Of a stretch of DNA of 64,000 nucleotides, positions 17,636 through 25,411 are shown one piece after another. Position numbers and translations under genes: made by a program. Under the pieces are notes generated by a model that was given only the letters and a program-made list of their open reading frames with translations, was not told where the DNA came from and did no database searches. Origin of the DNA: DATAOG01 sp963782885 (GTDB lineage: Bacteria > Pseudomonadota > Alphaproteobacteria > Geminicoccales > Geminicoccaceae); contig CAWALL010000013.1 of the NCBI GenBank assembly GCA_963782885.1, positions 248,001 through 312,000 of the forward strand. Direction: 5' to 3'. Each line of letters starts with the position of its first letter. Position 1 is the first letter of the stretch.

Positions 17636-17698
17636 TCCTTCAGCTCAGAGCGCGAACATAGGGTCTAGATCACCGGCGATCAGTGAGGCCACCAGAGG

Positions 17699-18520
17699 AT
17701 GCCGAACGACGAGGCGCCGCGTCTGCGCGAGGCGAGGGCCAGGGATCGCGCCTGGGTACGCGCCGGCCGCGGCCTGGTCGCACTCGGCCTGCTGGCCGGT
17801 CTGCTGCTCGGGGGTGATGCCTGGGCCGCGGACGATCTGGCAGCCGCCCAGGCGTTGTACGACCAGGGCGGGATGCGCGCCGCTGCCCGGCTGGCCCGCA
17901 CGGCGGGCGGCGCCGACGGTCTGACGCTCGCCGCCAGGGCGGCGCTGGTGGACGCGTTCTATCTTGTTCCCGAAGCCGACCGCTCGAAGCTGCTGGAGCG
18001 CGCCGCCGCCGACGCCCGCGAGGCGCTGGCGGTCGCGCCCGATTACGAGCCCGCCTACCTGCAGCTGGCGATCGCGCTCGGCCAGATGGCCGAGCGGGCC
18101 GACCCGATCACCGCACATCTCAACGGCTACGCCACGGAGGGGCGCGCCCTGCTCAAACGGGCACGCGCGCTGGCGCCGGACGACCCCTGGCCGGACGGCC
18201 TGCTCGGCATCTGGCATCTGCAGCTGGTCCGCCACGGCTCAGCGGTGCTCGCAGCCGAATTCTATGGCGCGAGCGAGGCCGAGGGCGTCGAGCTCTGCCG
18301 GCGGGCCGCCGGGCGGGCGCCCGAGGCGATCGCGCTCCGCTACGGCTGCGCCGTCTCGATGCTCGAGCTCGATCCCGCGCGCCTCGGTCCCGAGGCGCGG
18401 CGGGAACTGGTCGCGATCATCCAGATGCCGGCCGCGGACGCGGCCGAGCGGCTGGTGCAGCAGGCCGCGCTCGCCCAGATCGGCGCGTTCAGGCGGAACG
18501 AGTCGAGCGGCACGAAATAG
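17699..18520 (+). CDS. Exported helical-repeat (TPR-like) protein
   Basis: A 273-residue protein with a basic N-terminus and a hydrophobic segment at residues 24-43 ending in a cleavage-like AWA-A. It then has helix pairs resembling degenerate tetratricopeptide units (AAAQALYDQGGMRAAARLA, EALAVAPDYEPAYLQLAIAL, RALAPDDPWPDGLLGIW). No catalytic motif. It is probably a periplasmic scaffold or assembly protein. It begins about 140 bp after the transposase start, so its upstream region may have been altered by the IS110 insertion. Confidence 0.65.
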   Translation: MPNDEAPRLREARARDRAWVRAGRGLVALGLLAGLLLGGDAWAADDLAAAQALYDQGGMRAAARLARTAGGADGLTLAARAALVDAFYLVPEADRSKLLERAAADAREALAVAPDYEPAYLQLAIALGQMAERADPITAHLNGYATEGRALLKRARALAPDDPWPDGLLGIWHLQLVRHGSAVLAAEFYGASEAEGVELCRRAAGRAPEAIALRYGCAVSMLELDPARLGPEARRELVAIIQMPAADAAERLVQQAALAQIGAFRRNESSGTK

Positions 18521-18659
18521 AGAGCCCGACGTGGGGCCTGCGGCCTCCCGGAGCCAGCGCCGGGTTTACCCCGCCCGGAAGGCCTGCTGCCGTTGTCGAC
18601 GGAGAGCGCGACGACGTATACCTTTCGGGCAGGGAATGGCAACCAAAGCAGGGCATGAC

Positions 18660-20561
18660 ATGGGCGGCAGCTATCAGGAGACCTACGCGCGCTCTCTGAC
18701 CGACCCTGCCGGCTTCTGGGCCGAGGCCGCCGAGGCGCTCGTCTGGCAGCGGCGCTGGGATCGCGTGCTCGACGACCGGAGGCCGCCGTTCTATCGCTGG
18801 TTCGCGGGCGGAGAGCTCAACACCTGTCAGAACGCGGTCGACCGGCACGTCGACGCCGGCCGCGGCGAGCAGCTCGCGATCATCCACGACAGCCCGGTCA
18901 CGGGCAGCGTCCGGACGCTCACGTTCAAGGAACTCCAGGACCGGGTCGCCCGCTTCGCGGGCGTGCTGCGCGCCCAGGGCGTCGGCTACGGCGACCGGGT
19001 GATCGTCTACATGCCGATGGTGCCGGAAGCGCTGATCGCGATGCTCGGGTGCGCCCGGATCGGCGCCGTCCATTCGGTGGTCTTCGGCGGCTTCGCCGCG
19101 AACGAGCTCGCGACCAGGATCGACGACGCCAGGCCCAGGCTGGTGGTATCGGCGAGCTGCGGCATCGAGGCCGGGCGGGTGATCCCCTACAAGCCGCTGC
19201 TCGACGGCGCGATCGCGGCCGCAAGGCACAAGCCCGAGCGCTGCCTGATCCTGGCCCGGCCCGAGGCCAGGGCCGAGCCGACGCCGGGCCGCGATCTCGA
19301 CTGGGACGAGTGCCTGGCAGGCGCGCAGCCGGCGGACTGCGTGCCGGTCGCCGCGACCGACCCGCTCTACATCCTCTACACCTCGGGCACGACCGGCCAG
19401 CCCAAAGGGGTCGTGCGCGACCACGGCGGCCATGCGGTGGCACTGCACTGGAGCATGAAGAACATCTACGACGTCGACCCGGGCGAAGTGTACTGGGCGG
19501 CCTCGGACGTCGGCTGGGTGGTCGGTCACAGCTACATCTGCTACGGGCCGCTGCTGCACGGGAATACGACGATCGTCTACGAAGGCAAGCCGGTCGGCAC
19601 GCCCGATCCGGGCGCGTTCTGGCGGGTGATCGCGCAGCATGGCGCGGCCGCCCTGTTCACCGCGCCGACCGCGTTCCGCGCGATCAAGAAGGAGGACCCG
19701 GCGGGCGCGCACATCGCGAAACACGACCTCTCCCGCTTCCGCACGCTGTTCCTGGCCGGCGAGCGTTGCGATCCGGACACGCTGCATTGGGCCGAGGAAA
19801 GATTGCAGCGCCCGGTAATCGATCACTGGTGGCAGACCGAGACCGGCTGGGCGATCGCCGCCAACTGCTGGGGGATCGAGCGGCTGCCGGTCAAGGCCGG
19901 CTCGCCGACCAAGGCGGTGCCGGGCTACGACGTCCGGATCCTGGACGAGGCCGGGCGCGAGCAGAAGCCGGGCGAGATCGGCAGCATCGCGGTCAAGCTG
20001 CCGCTGCCGCCCGGCACGCTGCCGACGCTCTGGCAGGCCGACCAGCGCTACGTCGACGCCTATCTCGTGCGCTACCCGGGCTACTACCTGACCGGCGATG
20101 CCGGCTACCAGGACGAAGACGATTATCTGTTCATCATGAGCCGGATCGACGACGTGATCAACGTCGCCGGCCACCGGCTCTCGACCGGCGCGATGGAGGA
20201 GGTCTTGGCATCTCATCCGGATGTCGCCGAATGCGCCGTCTTCGGCGTCGACGACCAGCTCAAGGGCGAGCTGCCGCTCGGCCTCGTGGTCCTCAAGGCC
20301 GGCGCCGAGCGCGCCGAGAGCGAGATCGAGCAGGAGCTGGTCCAGCGGGTGCGCCAGGAGATCGGCCCGGTCGCGGCGTTCAAGCTGGTCGCGGTCGTCC
20401 AGCGCCTGCCCAAGACCCGCTCGGGCAAGATCCTGCGCGGCACCATGAAGAGCATCGCCGACGGCAAGCAGTACAAGGTGCCGGCCACGATCGACGACCC
20501 GGTGATCCTGACCGAGGTCGAAGCGACCCTCCAGCGCCTGGGCTACGCCAGAGCACCCTAG
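18660..20561 (+). CDS. prpE: Propionyl-CoA synthetase (AMP-forming)
   Basis: 633 residues from ATG 18660, preceded by GCAGGG at good spacing; an ATG at 18636 is also in frame but poorly spaced. The N-terminal ACS-type extension (SYQETYARSLTDPAGFW) and RVIPYKPLLDGAI are typical of PrpE. The adenylation motifs are YILYTSGTTGQPKGVVRDHG, the substrate-site YWAASDVGWVVGHSYICYGP, YLTGDAGYQDEDDY and the acetyl-regulated Lys motif PKTRSGKILRGTM. It converts propionate, ATP and CoA to propionyl-CoA, feeding the methylcitrate or methylmalonyl routes. No prp neighbours are present; it stands alone. Confidence 0.95.
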   Translation: MGGSYQETYARSLTDPAGFWAEAAEALVWQRRWDRVLDDRRPPFYRWFAGGELNTCQNAVDRHVDAGRGEQLAIIHDSPVTGSVRTLTFKELQDRVARFAGVLRAQGVGYGDRVIVYMPMVPEALIAMLGCARIGAVHSVVFGGFAANELATRIDDARPRLVVSASCGIEAGRVIPYKPLLDGAIAAARHKPERCLILARPEARAEPTPGRDLDWDECLAGAQPADCVPVAATDPLYILYTSGTTGQPKGVVRDHGGHAVALHWSMKNIYDVDPGEVYWAASDVGWVVGHSYICYGPLLHGNTTIVYEGKPVGTPDPGAFWRVIAQHGAAALFTAPTAFRAIKKEDPAGAHIAKHDLSRFRTLFLAGERCDPDTLHWAEERLQRPVIDHWWQTETGWAIAANCWGIERLPVKAGSPTKAVPGYDVRILDEAGREQKPGEIGSIAVKLPLPPGTLPTLWQADQRYVDAYLVRYPGYYLTGDAGYQDEDDYLFIMSRIDDVINVAGHRLSTGAMEEVLASHPDVAECAVFGVDDQLKGELPLGLVVLKAGAERAESEIEQELVQRVRQEIGPVAAFKLVAVVQRLPKTRSGKILRGTMKSIADGKQYKVPATIDDPVILTEVEATLQRLGYARAP

Positions 20562-20951
20562 CGGCCAGGGCGCGCGCGTGGCCTCGCTCGTCGCCCTCGC
20601 GCCTTGGCAGCCTCGGACCGGCCACCGGCGGGCCTCCGGAATCCCGGACCGTGCGTCGTTGACCCTTCATCAACGATTTCCCGTCAGCATCCCATGGCCA
20701 ATGGTCCACGCGACCCTGGGAGTCCGAGCCCACGCTCATTACCCGGGACGGATTCCCACGGTCGCATGGACCACCCGACGAAAGCATGAACGAGCAATCG
20801 CTAACGATCGCTTAACGGCCCAGAGATTGGATCGGGCTCTGGAACCGGCGATGATCGCGCGGTCGATAGTTCCGATTACAATCCTGTACCGGTCACCGGA
20901 CGGGCGCCTTCGAGGACGGAGCGGAGAACACCGCGTCGGGGCGAGTTGCTG
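20562..20951. other. Intergenic region carrying copy A of an interspersed repeat
   Basis: A 390-bp gap after prpE with no recognisable gene. It holds the 25-bp repeat shared with 55715-55739 (listed separately) and several TAAC/TTAAC words around 20800-20815, which also accompany the second copy. Promoter elements for the hypothetical gene at 20952 are expected but not recognised. Confidence 0.5.
20748..20772 (+). repeat. Interspersed repeat, copy A (pair with 55715-55739)
   Basis: 25 identical bases beginning ACGGATTCCCACGG and ending GCATGGACC occur here and at 55715-55739 in the same orientation. In both places the repeat lies in a gene-free gap and is followed within 20-50 bp by TTAAC-containing sequence. 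Chance identity of this length within 64 kb is very unlikely. Confidence 0.7.
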
Positions 20952-21407
20952 ATGCGCAAGACGGGGGCCGCGACCAAGCTTGGCAAGGAGACGCGGGCTC
21001 GGAGCCCTCGAGCCCGCGCGGCCCTGGTCGACGTCGACCGGCTCGAGGCGCTGCTGATCGAGGCGGCGCGTGGCCGGCATTCGCTCACCTATGCCGAGGT
21101 CCTGGCGCATTTCGGCATCAAGATCACGCCGCGCCGGGTCTACGGCCTCTGTCGCGACCTCGAGGCGGTCTGCGAGCGCAACCGTACGCGCGGCGAGCCG
21201 GAGCTCGCGGTCCTGGTGGTGCGCAAGTCCGACCGCCTGCCGGGCGACGGCTTCTTCCACGGCGCCTGGCGCGACGGCAGCTATGACGGTCCCGCGACCG
21301 GGCCCCAGGCCCGCGCCTACATCGACGCTCTGAGCGCGGCCGTGTTCGCGTTCTGGGCCGGGCCCGCCCGCGGCTCGGCGCCGACCGGGTCGCGATCGAG
21401 GCCCTGA
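20952..21407 (+). CDS. Hypothetical protein
   Basis: A 151-residue basic protein starting at ATG 20952 (in-frame TTG/CTG codons just upstream are ignored). The N-terminal 25 residues are Lys/Arg-rich. The middle (LEALLIEAARGRHSLTYAEV, LAHFGIKITPRRVYGLCRDL) looks like a winged-helix or helical DNA-binding region. The second half contains DGFFHGAWRDGSYDGP, which I do not recognise. No membrane segment. It lies just before the scrambled ols locus and reads in the same direction. No function assigned. Confidence 0.6.
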   Translation: MRKTGAATKLGKETRARSPRARAALVDVDRLEALLIEAARGRHSLTYAEVLAHFGIKITPRRVYGLCRDLEAVCERNRTRGEPELAVLVVRKSDRLPGDGFFHGAWRDGSYDGPATGPQARAYIDALSAAVFAFWAGPARGSAPTGSRSRP

Positions 21408-21651
21408 GCGGCTCGCAACTCTTCCGCACGGATCGCTGCGGCCCGGCGGGAAGAGGCCGTTCCAGTGCCGTACGAAGGCGCGAACGCTCAACCGGCACGA
21501 TCGCGCCTTGCCGCCGCCGGACCGACCAGACGAGGGAACCGGCCCAAAGTGAGCCTTGCCGCAGGACCGGTGCCGAACTGTCACGCGGCCGTCGCGATCC
21601 CTGATTAGTTGAATTGAGCCGAGATCCCGTCCGAGGTTTCGAGCGGGACCC

Positions 21652-22450
21652 GTGCGACACCAGCCCGGTGAGGTGGCCGTGATCGGGACTTCGAACGGCG
21701 ATCTGATCGTCCGCCTGGCGCACAAGCGGCGCGACGTCGCCGCGGCGCAGGCGCTCCGCTACCGCATCTTCCATCGGGAGATGGGTGCTTGCGTCAGTCT
21801 CCGGACCAGGGTGCGACGGCGCGACATCGACCGGTTCGACCGCATCTGCGATCATCTCCTGGTGATCGACCGCGGGCCCTCGATCTCCGGCCAGGTGGTC
21901 GGCACCTACCGGCTGATGCGCCGCGCCGTCGCCGACCGGGGGGCGGCTTCTATTCGGAGGGCGAGTTCGATCTCTCACCGCCGCTCGCGCAGCCGGGCGA
22001 GTGTCTCGAGCTCGGCCGGTCCTGCGTCGATCCGGACTACCGCTCGCGGGCGGTCATCGACCGTCTCTGGAGCGGCATCGCCGATTACGTGCAGGAGCGC
22101 GGCATCGGCCTGATGTTCGGCTGCGCGAGCTGGTCTGGCACCCGGCCGGACGACTTGGCGGCCCTGCTCGCCTACCTCCACCACCATCACCTGCCGCCGC
22201 CCGACTGCCGGCCGCGGGCGGTGCCGGCGCGCTACGTCGACATGCGCCGTCTGCCGCCGGAGCAGGTCGAGCCGCGCGCCGCCTGGGCCGCGCTGCCGCC
22301 GCTGCTCAAGGGCTATCTCCGGCTCGGCGCGACGATCGGCGACGGCGCCGTCGTCGACCACCAGGTTCAACACGACCGACGTCTGCGTGGTCCTGCCGAC
22401 CGAGCGGGTGAGCGCGCGCTACCTCCAGCGCTACTTCGGCCGGCTCGGTG
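21652..22450 (+). pseudogene. olsB: OlsB-type ornithine-lipid N-acyltransferase (GNAT/hemolysin-like), frameshifted
   Basis: A GNAT-like acyltransferase resembling OlsB is readable only with two corrections. Frame one gives LRYRIFHREMGA and FDRICDHLLVID up to TYRLMRRAVADR. A G-run at 21938-21943 appears one base short, after which GGFYSEGEFDLSPPLAQPGE, CLELGRSCVDPDYRSRAVID and GLMFGCASWSGT follow. An extra G near 22364 separates GDGAVVDHQ from FNTTDVCVVLPTERV and SARYLQRYFGRLG. OlsB transfers a 3-hydroxyacyl group to ornithine, the first step of ornithine-lipid synthesis. As sequenced it cannot be translated whole. Confidence 0.78.
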
Positions 22451-22549
22451 CCGGCGCAGGTGCCAGACGACCAGGGCGGGTAGCAGCAGGCCGCCGGTCC
22501 ACAGGATCAGCGCCAGCGCCCGCGAGCTCGCGAGCAGATGGTCGTGCAT
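22441..22549 (-). pseudogene. Inverted N-terminal fragment of an olsA/plsC-like gene
   Basis: On the minus strand, ATG 22549 with a GAGGCG ribosome-binding-like sequence opens MHDHLLASSRALALILWTGG followed by LLLPALVVWHLRRHR. This is a typical membrane-anchored N-terminus of a PlsC-family acyltransferase. It is embedded between the end of olsB and the C-terminal part of olsA, both on the plus strand. It then runs into antisense of olsB. It therefore looks like the 5' end of olsA flipped in place. Confidence 0.55.
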
Positions 22550-22559
22550 CGTCGCCTCG

Positions 22560-23048
22560 CCCCGTCAGGCCGCCTGGCGGGCGTCGCGCCGGCGACAGCC
22601 TGATCCTGTTCGCCGAGGGCACCAGCACCGACGGCGCCAGGCTGCGGCCGTTCAAGACCTCGCTGTTCGGCGTGCTCGACCGGCCGGGCCTCGCGGCGCA
22701 GGTCGCGATCCAGCCGGTCACGATCGCCTATACCCGGTTCCGCGGCGGCCTCGCGATCGAGCATGCGCTCCGCCCCTGCTGCGCCTGGTACGGCGACATG
22801 GCGCTGGCACCGCACCTCTGGTCGGCACTCGGCCTGCCCGGAGCAGAGGTCGAGCTCCGCTTTCACGACCCGTCCCGGGCCGGGCCTTCGCCTCGCGCAA
22901 GGCGCTCGCCGGCCACGCCGAACGCCAGGTCGCGGACGGCCTCGCCCTGAATACACGCCGAATGCGCTCAGCAGGGGCGTTCCGGCCTCCTGCCTCTACA
23001 AGCTGCGACAGGGCGAGAGCGCCGCCAGCCGGCGCCAAACAGGAATAG
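22560..23048 (+). pseudogene. olsA: OlsA/PlsC-type 1-acylglycerol acyltransferase, 3' part only, frameshifted
   Basis: The C-terminal half of a PlsC-family O-acyltransferase: GDSLILFAEGTSTDGARLRP (the FxEGT block) and IQPVTIAYTRFRGG are clear. After a missing base near 22870 the match moves to the frame GRAFASRKALAGHAERQVAD. The upstream catalytic HX4D block and the following block are absent; the sequence before GDSL does not match the family. OlsA converts lyso-ornithine lipid to ornithine lipid. Without HX4D it cannot be active. Together with the inverted 5' fragment this marks a rearranged locus. Confidence 0.72.
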
Positions 23049-23239
23049 AGACGTCTGGGCAGGCTTGCCGGCGATCGAACGCTGTGGTAGCAGTGCAGCG
23101 AGATCAGAAGTCAATGTACGGAAGCATACAAAGATATGAGAGGCAATGGTCGGACCTATCATTCCCTGGACCGAAGCCCACCAAAATCGTCTGAACGCTT
23201 CTGTGCGTTGGCGTCTCGGCAAACTGGAGGAAAAAAATC

Positions 23240-23755
23240 ATGAAATATGAACTGACTGTGATCGCCGCGAGCTTTGCTCTCTCTTCCGGTGCTATGGCTG
23301 CTGAACTGCCCAAGAGTGGCCCGATCGAGGGTCGCTTCTATTCGCACAACGCTCAAACTATCAGTGAACTCGAGACCGCCGATGGCATGAAAGCATACAT
23401 CAATGAAGCCTTCGAATTCCATGTCGGCAGCCAGCGAGGAGGCGACCCTTTTGACGGGACGAGCGGGCGCTGCCTGGGTTACGGCAGGTACTCCGCAGAC
23501 AGCGGTGCGGTCAAGGAGACCGGTCGCTGTACCTTGGCCGACACTGACGGTGACCAGATATTCGAGGAGTACGAAGTCGAGTTGGCCGGACCGAACGACA
23601 GCAACCCGACCAAGGTCCAAATTCTGGGGGGCACTGGTAAGTACAAGGGAATTAGAGGAACGTTGGCCGCCACAGTGGAGATGTGGCCTGCCCTGAGCAA
23701 GGCCGACACGATGTGGGCCGGCGACTATAAGGGCGAGTACAAAATCGGCGAGTAA
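23240..23755 (+). CDS. Exported protein with allene-oxide-cyclase-like barrel
   Basis: A 171-residue protein with a very strong Shine-Dalgarno (TGGAGGAAAAA) before ATG 23240 and a Sec signal peptide cleaved after AMA near residue 20. The C-terminal part KVQILGGTGKYKGIRGTLAA matches the GGTGKY turn of allene-oxide-cyclase/dirigent-like barrels. The Asp-rich TLADTDGDQIFEEYE precedes it. Its GC content is below that of neighbours. The role is unknown; relatives are small secreted barrels that may bind hydrophobic ligands. Confidence 0.68.
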   Translation: MKYELTVIAASFALSSGAMAAELPKSGPIEGRFYSHNAQTISELETADGMKAYINEAFEFHVGSQRGGDPFDGTSGRCLGYGRYSADSGAVKETGRCTLADTDGDQIFEEYEVELAGPNDSNPTKVQILGGTGKYKGIRGTLAATVEMWPALSKADTMWAGDYKGEYKIGE

Positions 23756-24146
23756 ATCGAGCCGGCCACGGTTGACGGCCGATGGCCCCTCCGCGGGCAG
23801 ATAGTCGCCGAGGAGGTTTGCCGCGGTACAAGTCGTTCCGCGGCACCCTTCTTGCGAGGCTCATTTCGCCGCGGCAGGCTCGGGGATCAGGCCTGTCGAC
23901 GCCGCCGGGACCAGCCCCGGCCGCTTCAGACCAGCATCTCATGAGGGCTCAGCATGGCGCGGCAAGAGCCACGCACTCACTAAAGGCGACGTGCTCTGGG
24001 GCCAGTTTGATCTCCGGGCGTAGCTTGAGGCCCGGTGGGCGCCCGTGGTGCCGCGCCTTGCGCGGACCTTTTGCCAAAGCCCGAATCGCTGGCCACGCCG
24101 TCCGGGCTATGCCAGTCTGCGCCCCTGAGTTCGGGGAGGGCAGGCC
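23756..24146. other. Intergenic region upstream of the acyl-CoA operon
   Basis: A 391-bp gap. It contains a hairpin (23819-23845) that may end the preceding transcript and should include the promoter of the acyl-CoA dehydrogenase operon. No gene recognised on either strand. Confidence 0.5.
23819..23845 (+). terminator. Possible terminator hairpin after the barrel-protein gene
   Basis: A perfect 8-bp inverted repeat TGCCGCGG/CCGCGGCA with an 11-base loop, followed by CCCTTCTT rather than a clean T-run. It is 63 bp downstream of the stop at 23755. Confidence 0.4.
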
Positions 24147-25406
24147 ATGGACTTCGCCTATTCGCCCAAGGTCGAGGCGCTGCAGGAGCAGCTTCGCGCC
24201 TTCATGGACCAGCGCGTCGTGCCCGAGATCGGCGCCTGGCAGCGCGAGGTCGAGGACGGAATCTGGCCGCCCTCGATGATCGAGCCGCTCAAGCAGGCGG
24301 CCCGGGCGGCAGGGCTCTGGAACCTGTTCCTGCCGGGGCTCCGGGACGATGAGCCGGGGACGCGGCTTGCCAACCTCGAATACGCGCCGCTCGCCGAGAT
24401 CATGGGCCGGGTGGTCTGGGCGTCGGAGGTCTTCAACTGCTCCGCCCCCGACACCGGCAACATGGAGCTCCTGCACCTGTTCGCGACCCCCGCCCAGCGC
24501 GAGCAATGGCTCCTGCCGCTCCTTCGTGGAGAAATCCGATCCTGCTTCGCGATGACCGAGCCGGACGTCGCGAGCTCGGATGCCACCAACATCAAGACCT
24601 CGATCCGGCGCGAGGGCGAGCACTACGTGATCAACGGCCGCAAGTGGTTCATCACCAATGCCGCCGACCCGCGCTGCAAGATCTGCATCCTGATGGGCGT
24701 GACGGACCCGGACGCCGAGCCGCACGCCCGCCACAGCATGGTCCTGGTGCCGATGGACACCGAGGGCGTCGAGGTGGTGCGCAACCTTCCGATCATGCAC
24801 CACACGGCGCCCGAGGGGCATTGCGAGATGCGCTTTGCCGACGTCAGGGTGCCGGTCTCGAATCTGCTCGGGGACCAAGGCCGCGGCTTCGCGCTCGCCC
24901 AGGCGCGGCTCGGGCCCGGGCGCATCCACCACTGCATGCGCTCGATCGGCCAGTGCGAGCTGGCGCTGGAATTGATGTGCGCCCGCGCCCGCGAGCGCCA
25001 GACGTTCGGCCGCAAGCTGCACGAGCACGGCACGGTCGCCGAGTGGATCGCGCTCGCGCGCCAGGAGATCGACCAGGCGCGCCTCCTGGTGCTGCGCGCC
25101 GCCTGGCGGATCGATCGCGACGGCAACCGGGCCGCGCGCAACGACGTCGCGATGATCAAGGTCGTGGTGCCGCGCCTGCAGACGGCCGTGCTCTCGCGCG
25201 CGATGCAGGTCCACGGCGCCATCGGCCTGACTCCTGACACGCCGCTTGCCCTGCTCTGGACCTGGGGCCGCGCGCTGCAGTTCGTCGACGGCCCGGACGA
25301 GGTCCATCTGCGCACGATCGCCCGCCACGAGATGAAGCGCCAGGAGGCGAACCATCTGCGGGCCGTGGACTACCTGACCCCGCCCGAGGTCCTGCGGCGC
25401 GGCTGA
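24147..25406 (+). CDS. Acyl-CoA dehydrogenase (ACAD10/11-like)
   Basis: A 419-residue flavoenzyme. The FAD/substrate segment CFAMTEPDVASSDATNI and the middle beta domain (GRKWFITNA) are followed by the C-terminal helical domain with RSIGQCELALELMCARARER and QTFGRK. The region AIGLTPDTPLALLWTWGRAL and DGPDEVH is where the catalytic carboxylate lies in this subfamily. It would oxidise an acyl-CoA to the enoyl-CoA, passing electrons to ETF. It is the first gene of a tight three-gene operon with an adenylate-forming ligase (5 bp gap) and an SDR. Confidence 0.92.
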   Translation: MDFAYSPKVEALQEQLRAFMDQRVVPEIGAWQREVEDGIWPPSMIEPLKQAARAAGLWNLFLPGLRDDEPGTRLANLEYAPLAEIMGRVVWASEVFNCSAPDTGNMELLHLFATPAQREQWLLPLLRGEIRSCFAMTEPDVASSDATNIKTSIRREGEHYVINGRKWFITNAADPRCKICILMGVTDPDAEPHARHSMVLVPMDTEGVEVVRNLPIMHHTAPEGHCEMRFADVRVPVSNLLGDQGRGFALAQARLGPGRIHHCMRSIGQCELALELMCARARERQTFGRKLHEHGTVAEWIALARQEIDQARLLVLRAAWRIDRDGNRAARNDVAMIKVVVPRLQTAVLSRAMQVHGAIGLTPDTPLALLWTWGRALQFVDGPDEVHLRTIARHEMKRQEANHLRAVDYLTPPEVLRRG

Positions 25407-25411
25407 CCGCG

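Larger units (their letters stand above)
16400..17650 (-). mobile_element. IS110-family insertion sequence (boundaries approximate)
   Basis: An apparently complete element comprising the transposase gene and a short structured non-coding segment before its start. Outer ends are estimates: IS110 members have no long terminal inverted repeats and make little or no target duplication. It sits between the dsbB/yqaA unit and a secreted repeat-protein gene without visibly breaking either one. Only one copy occurs in the window. Confidence 0.75.
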
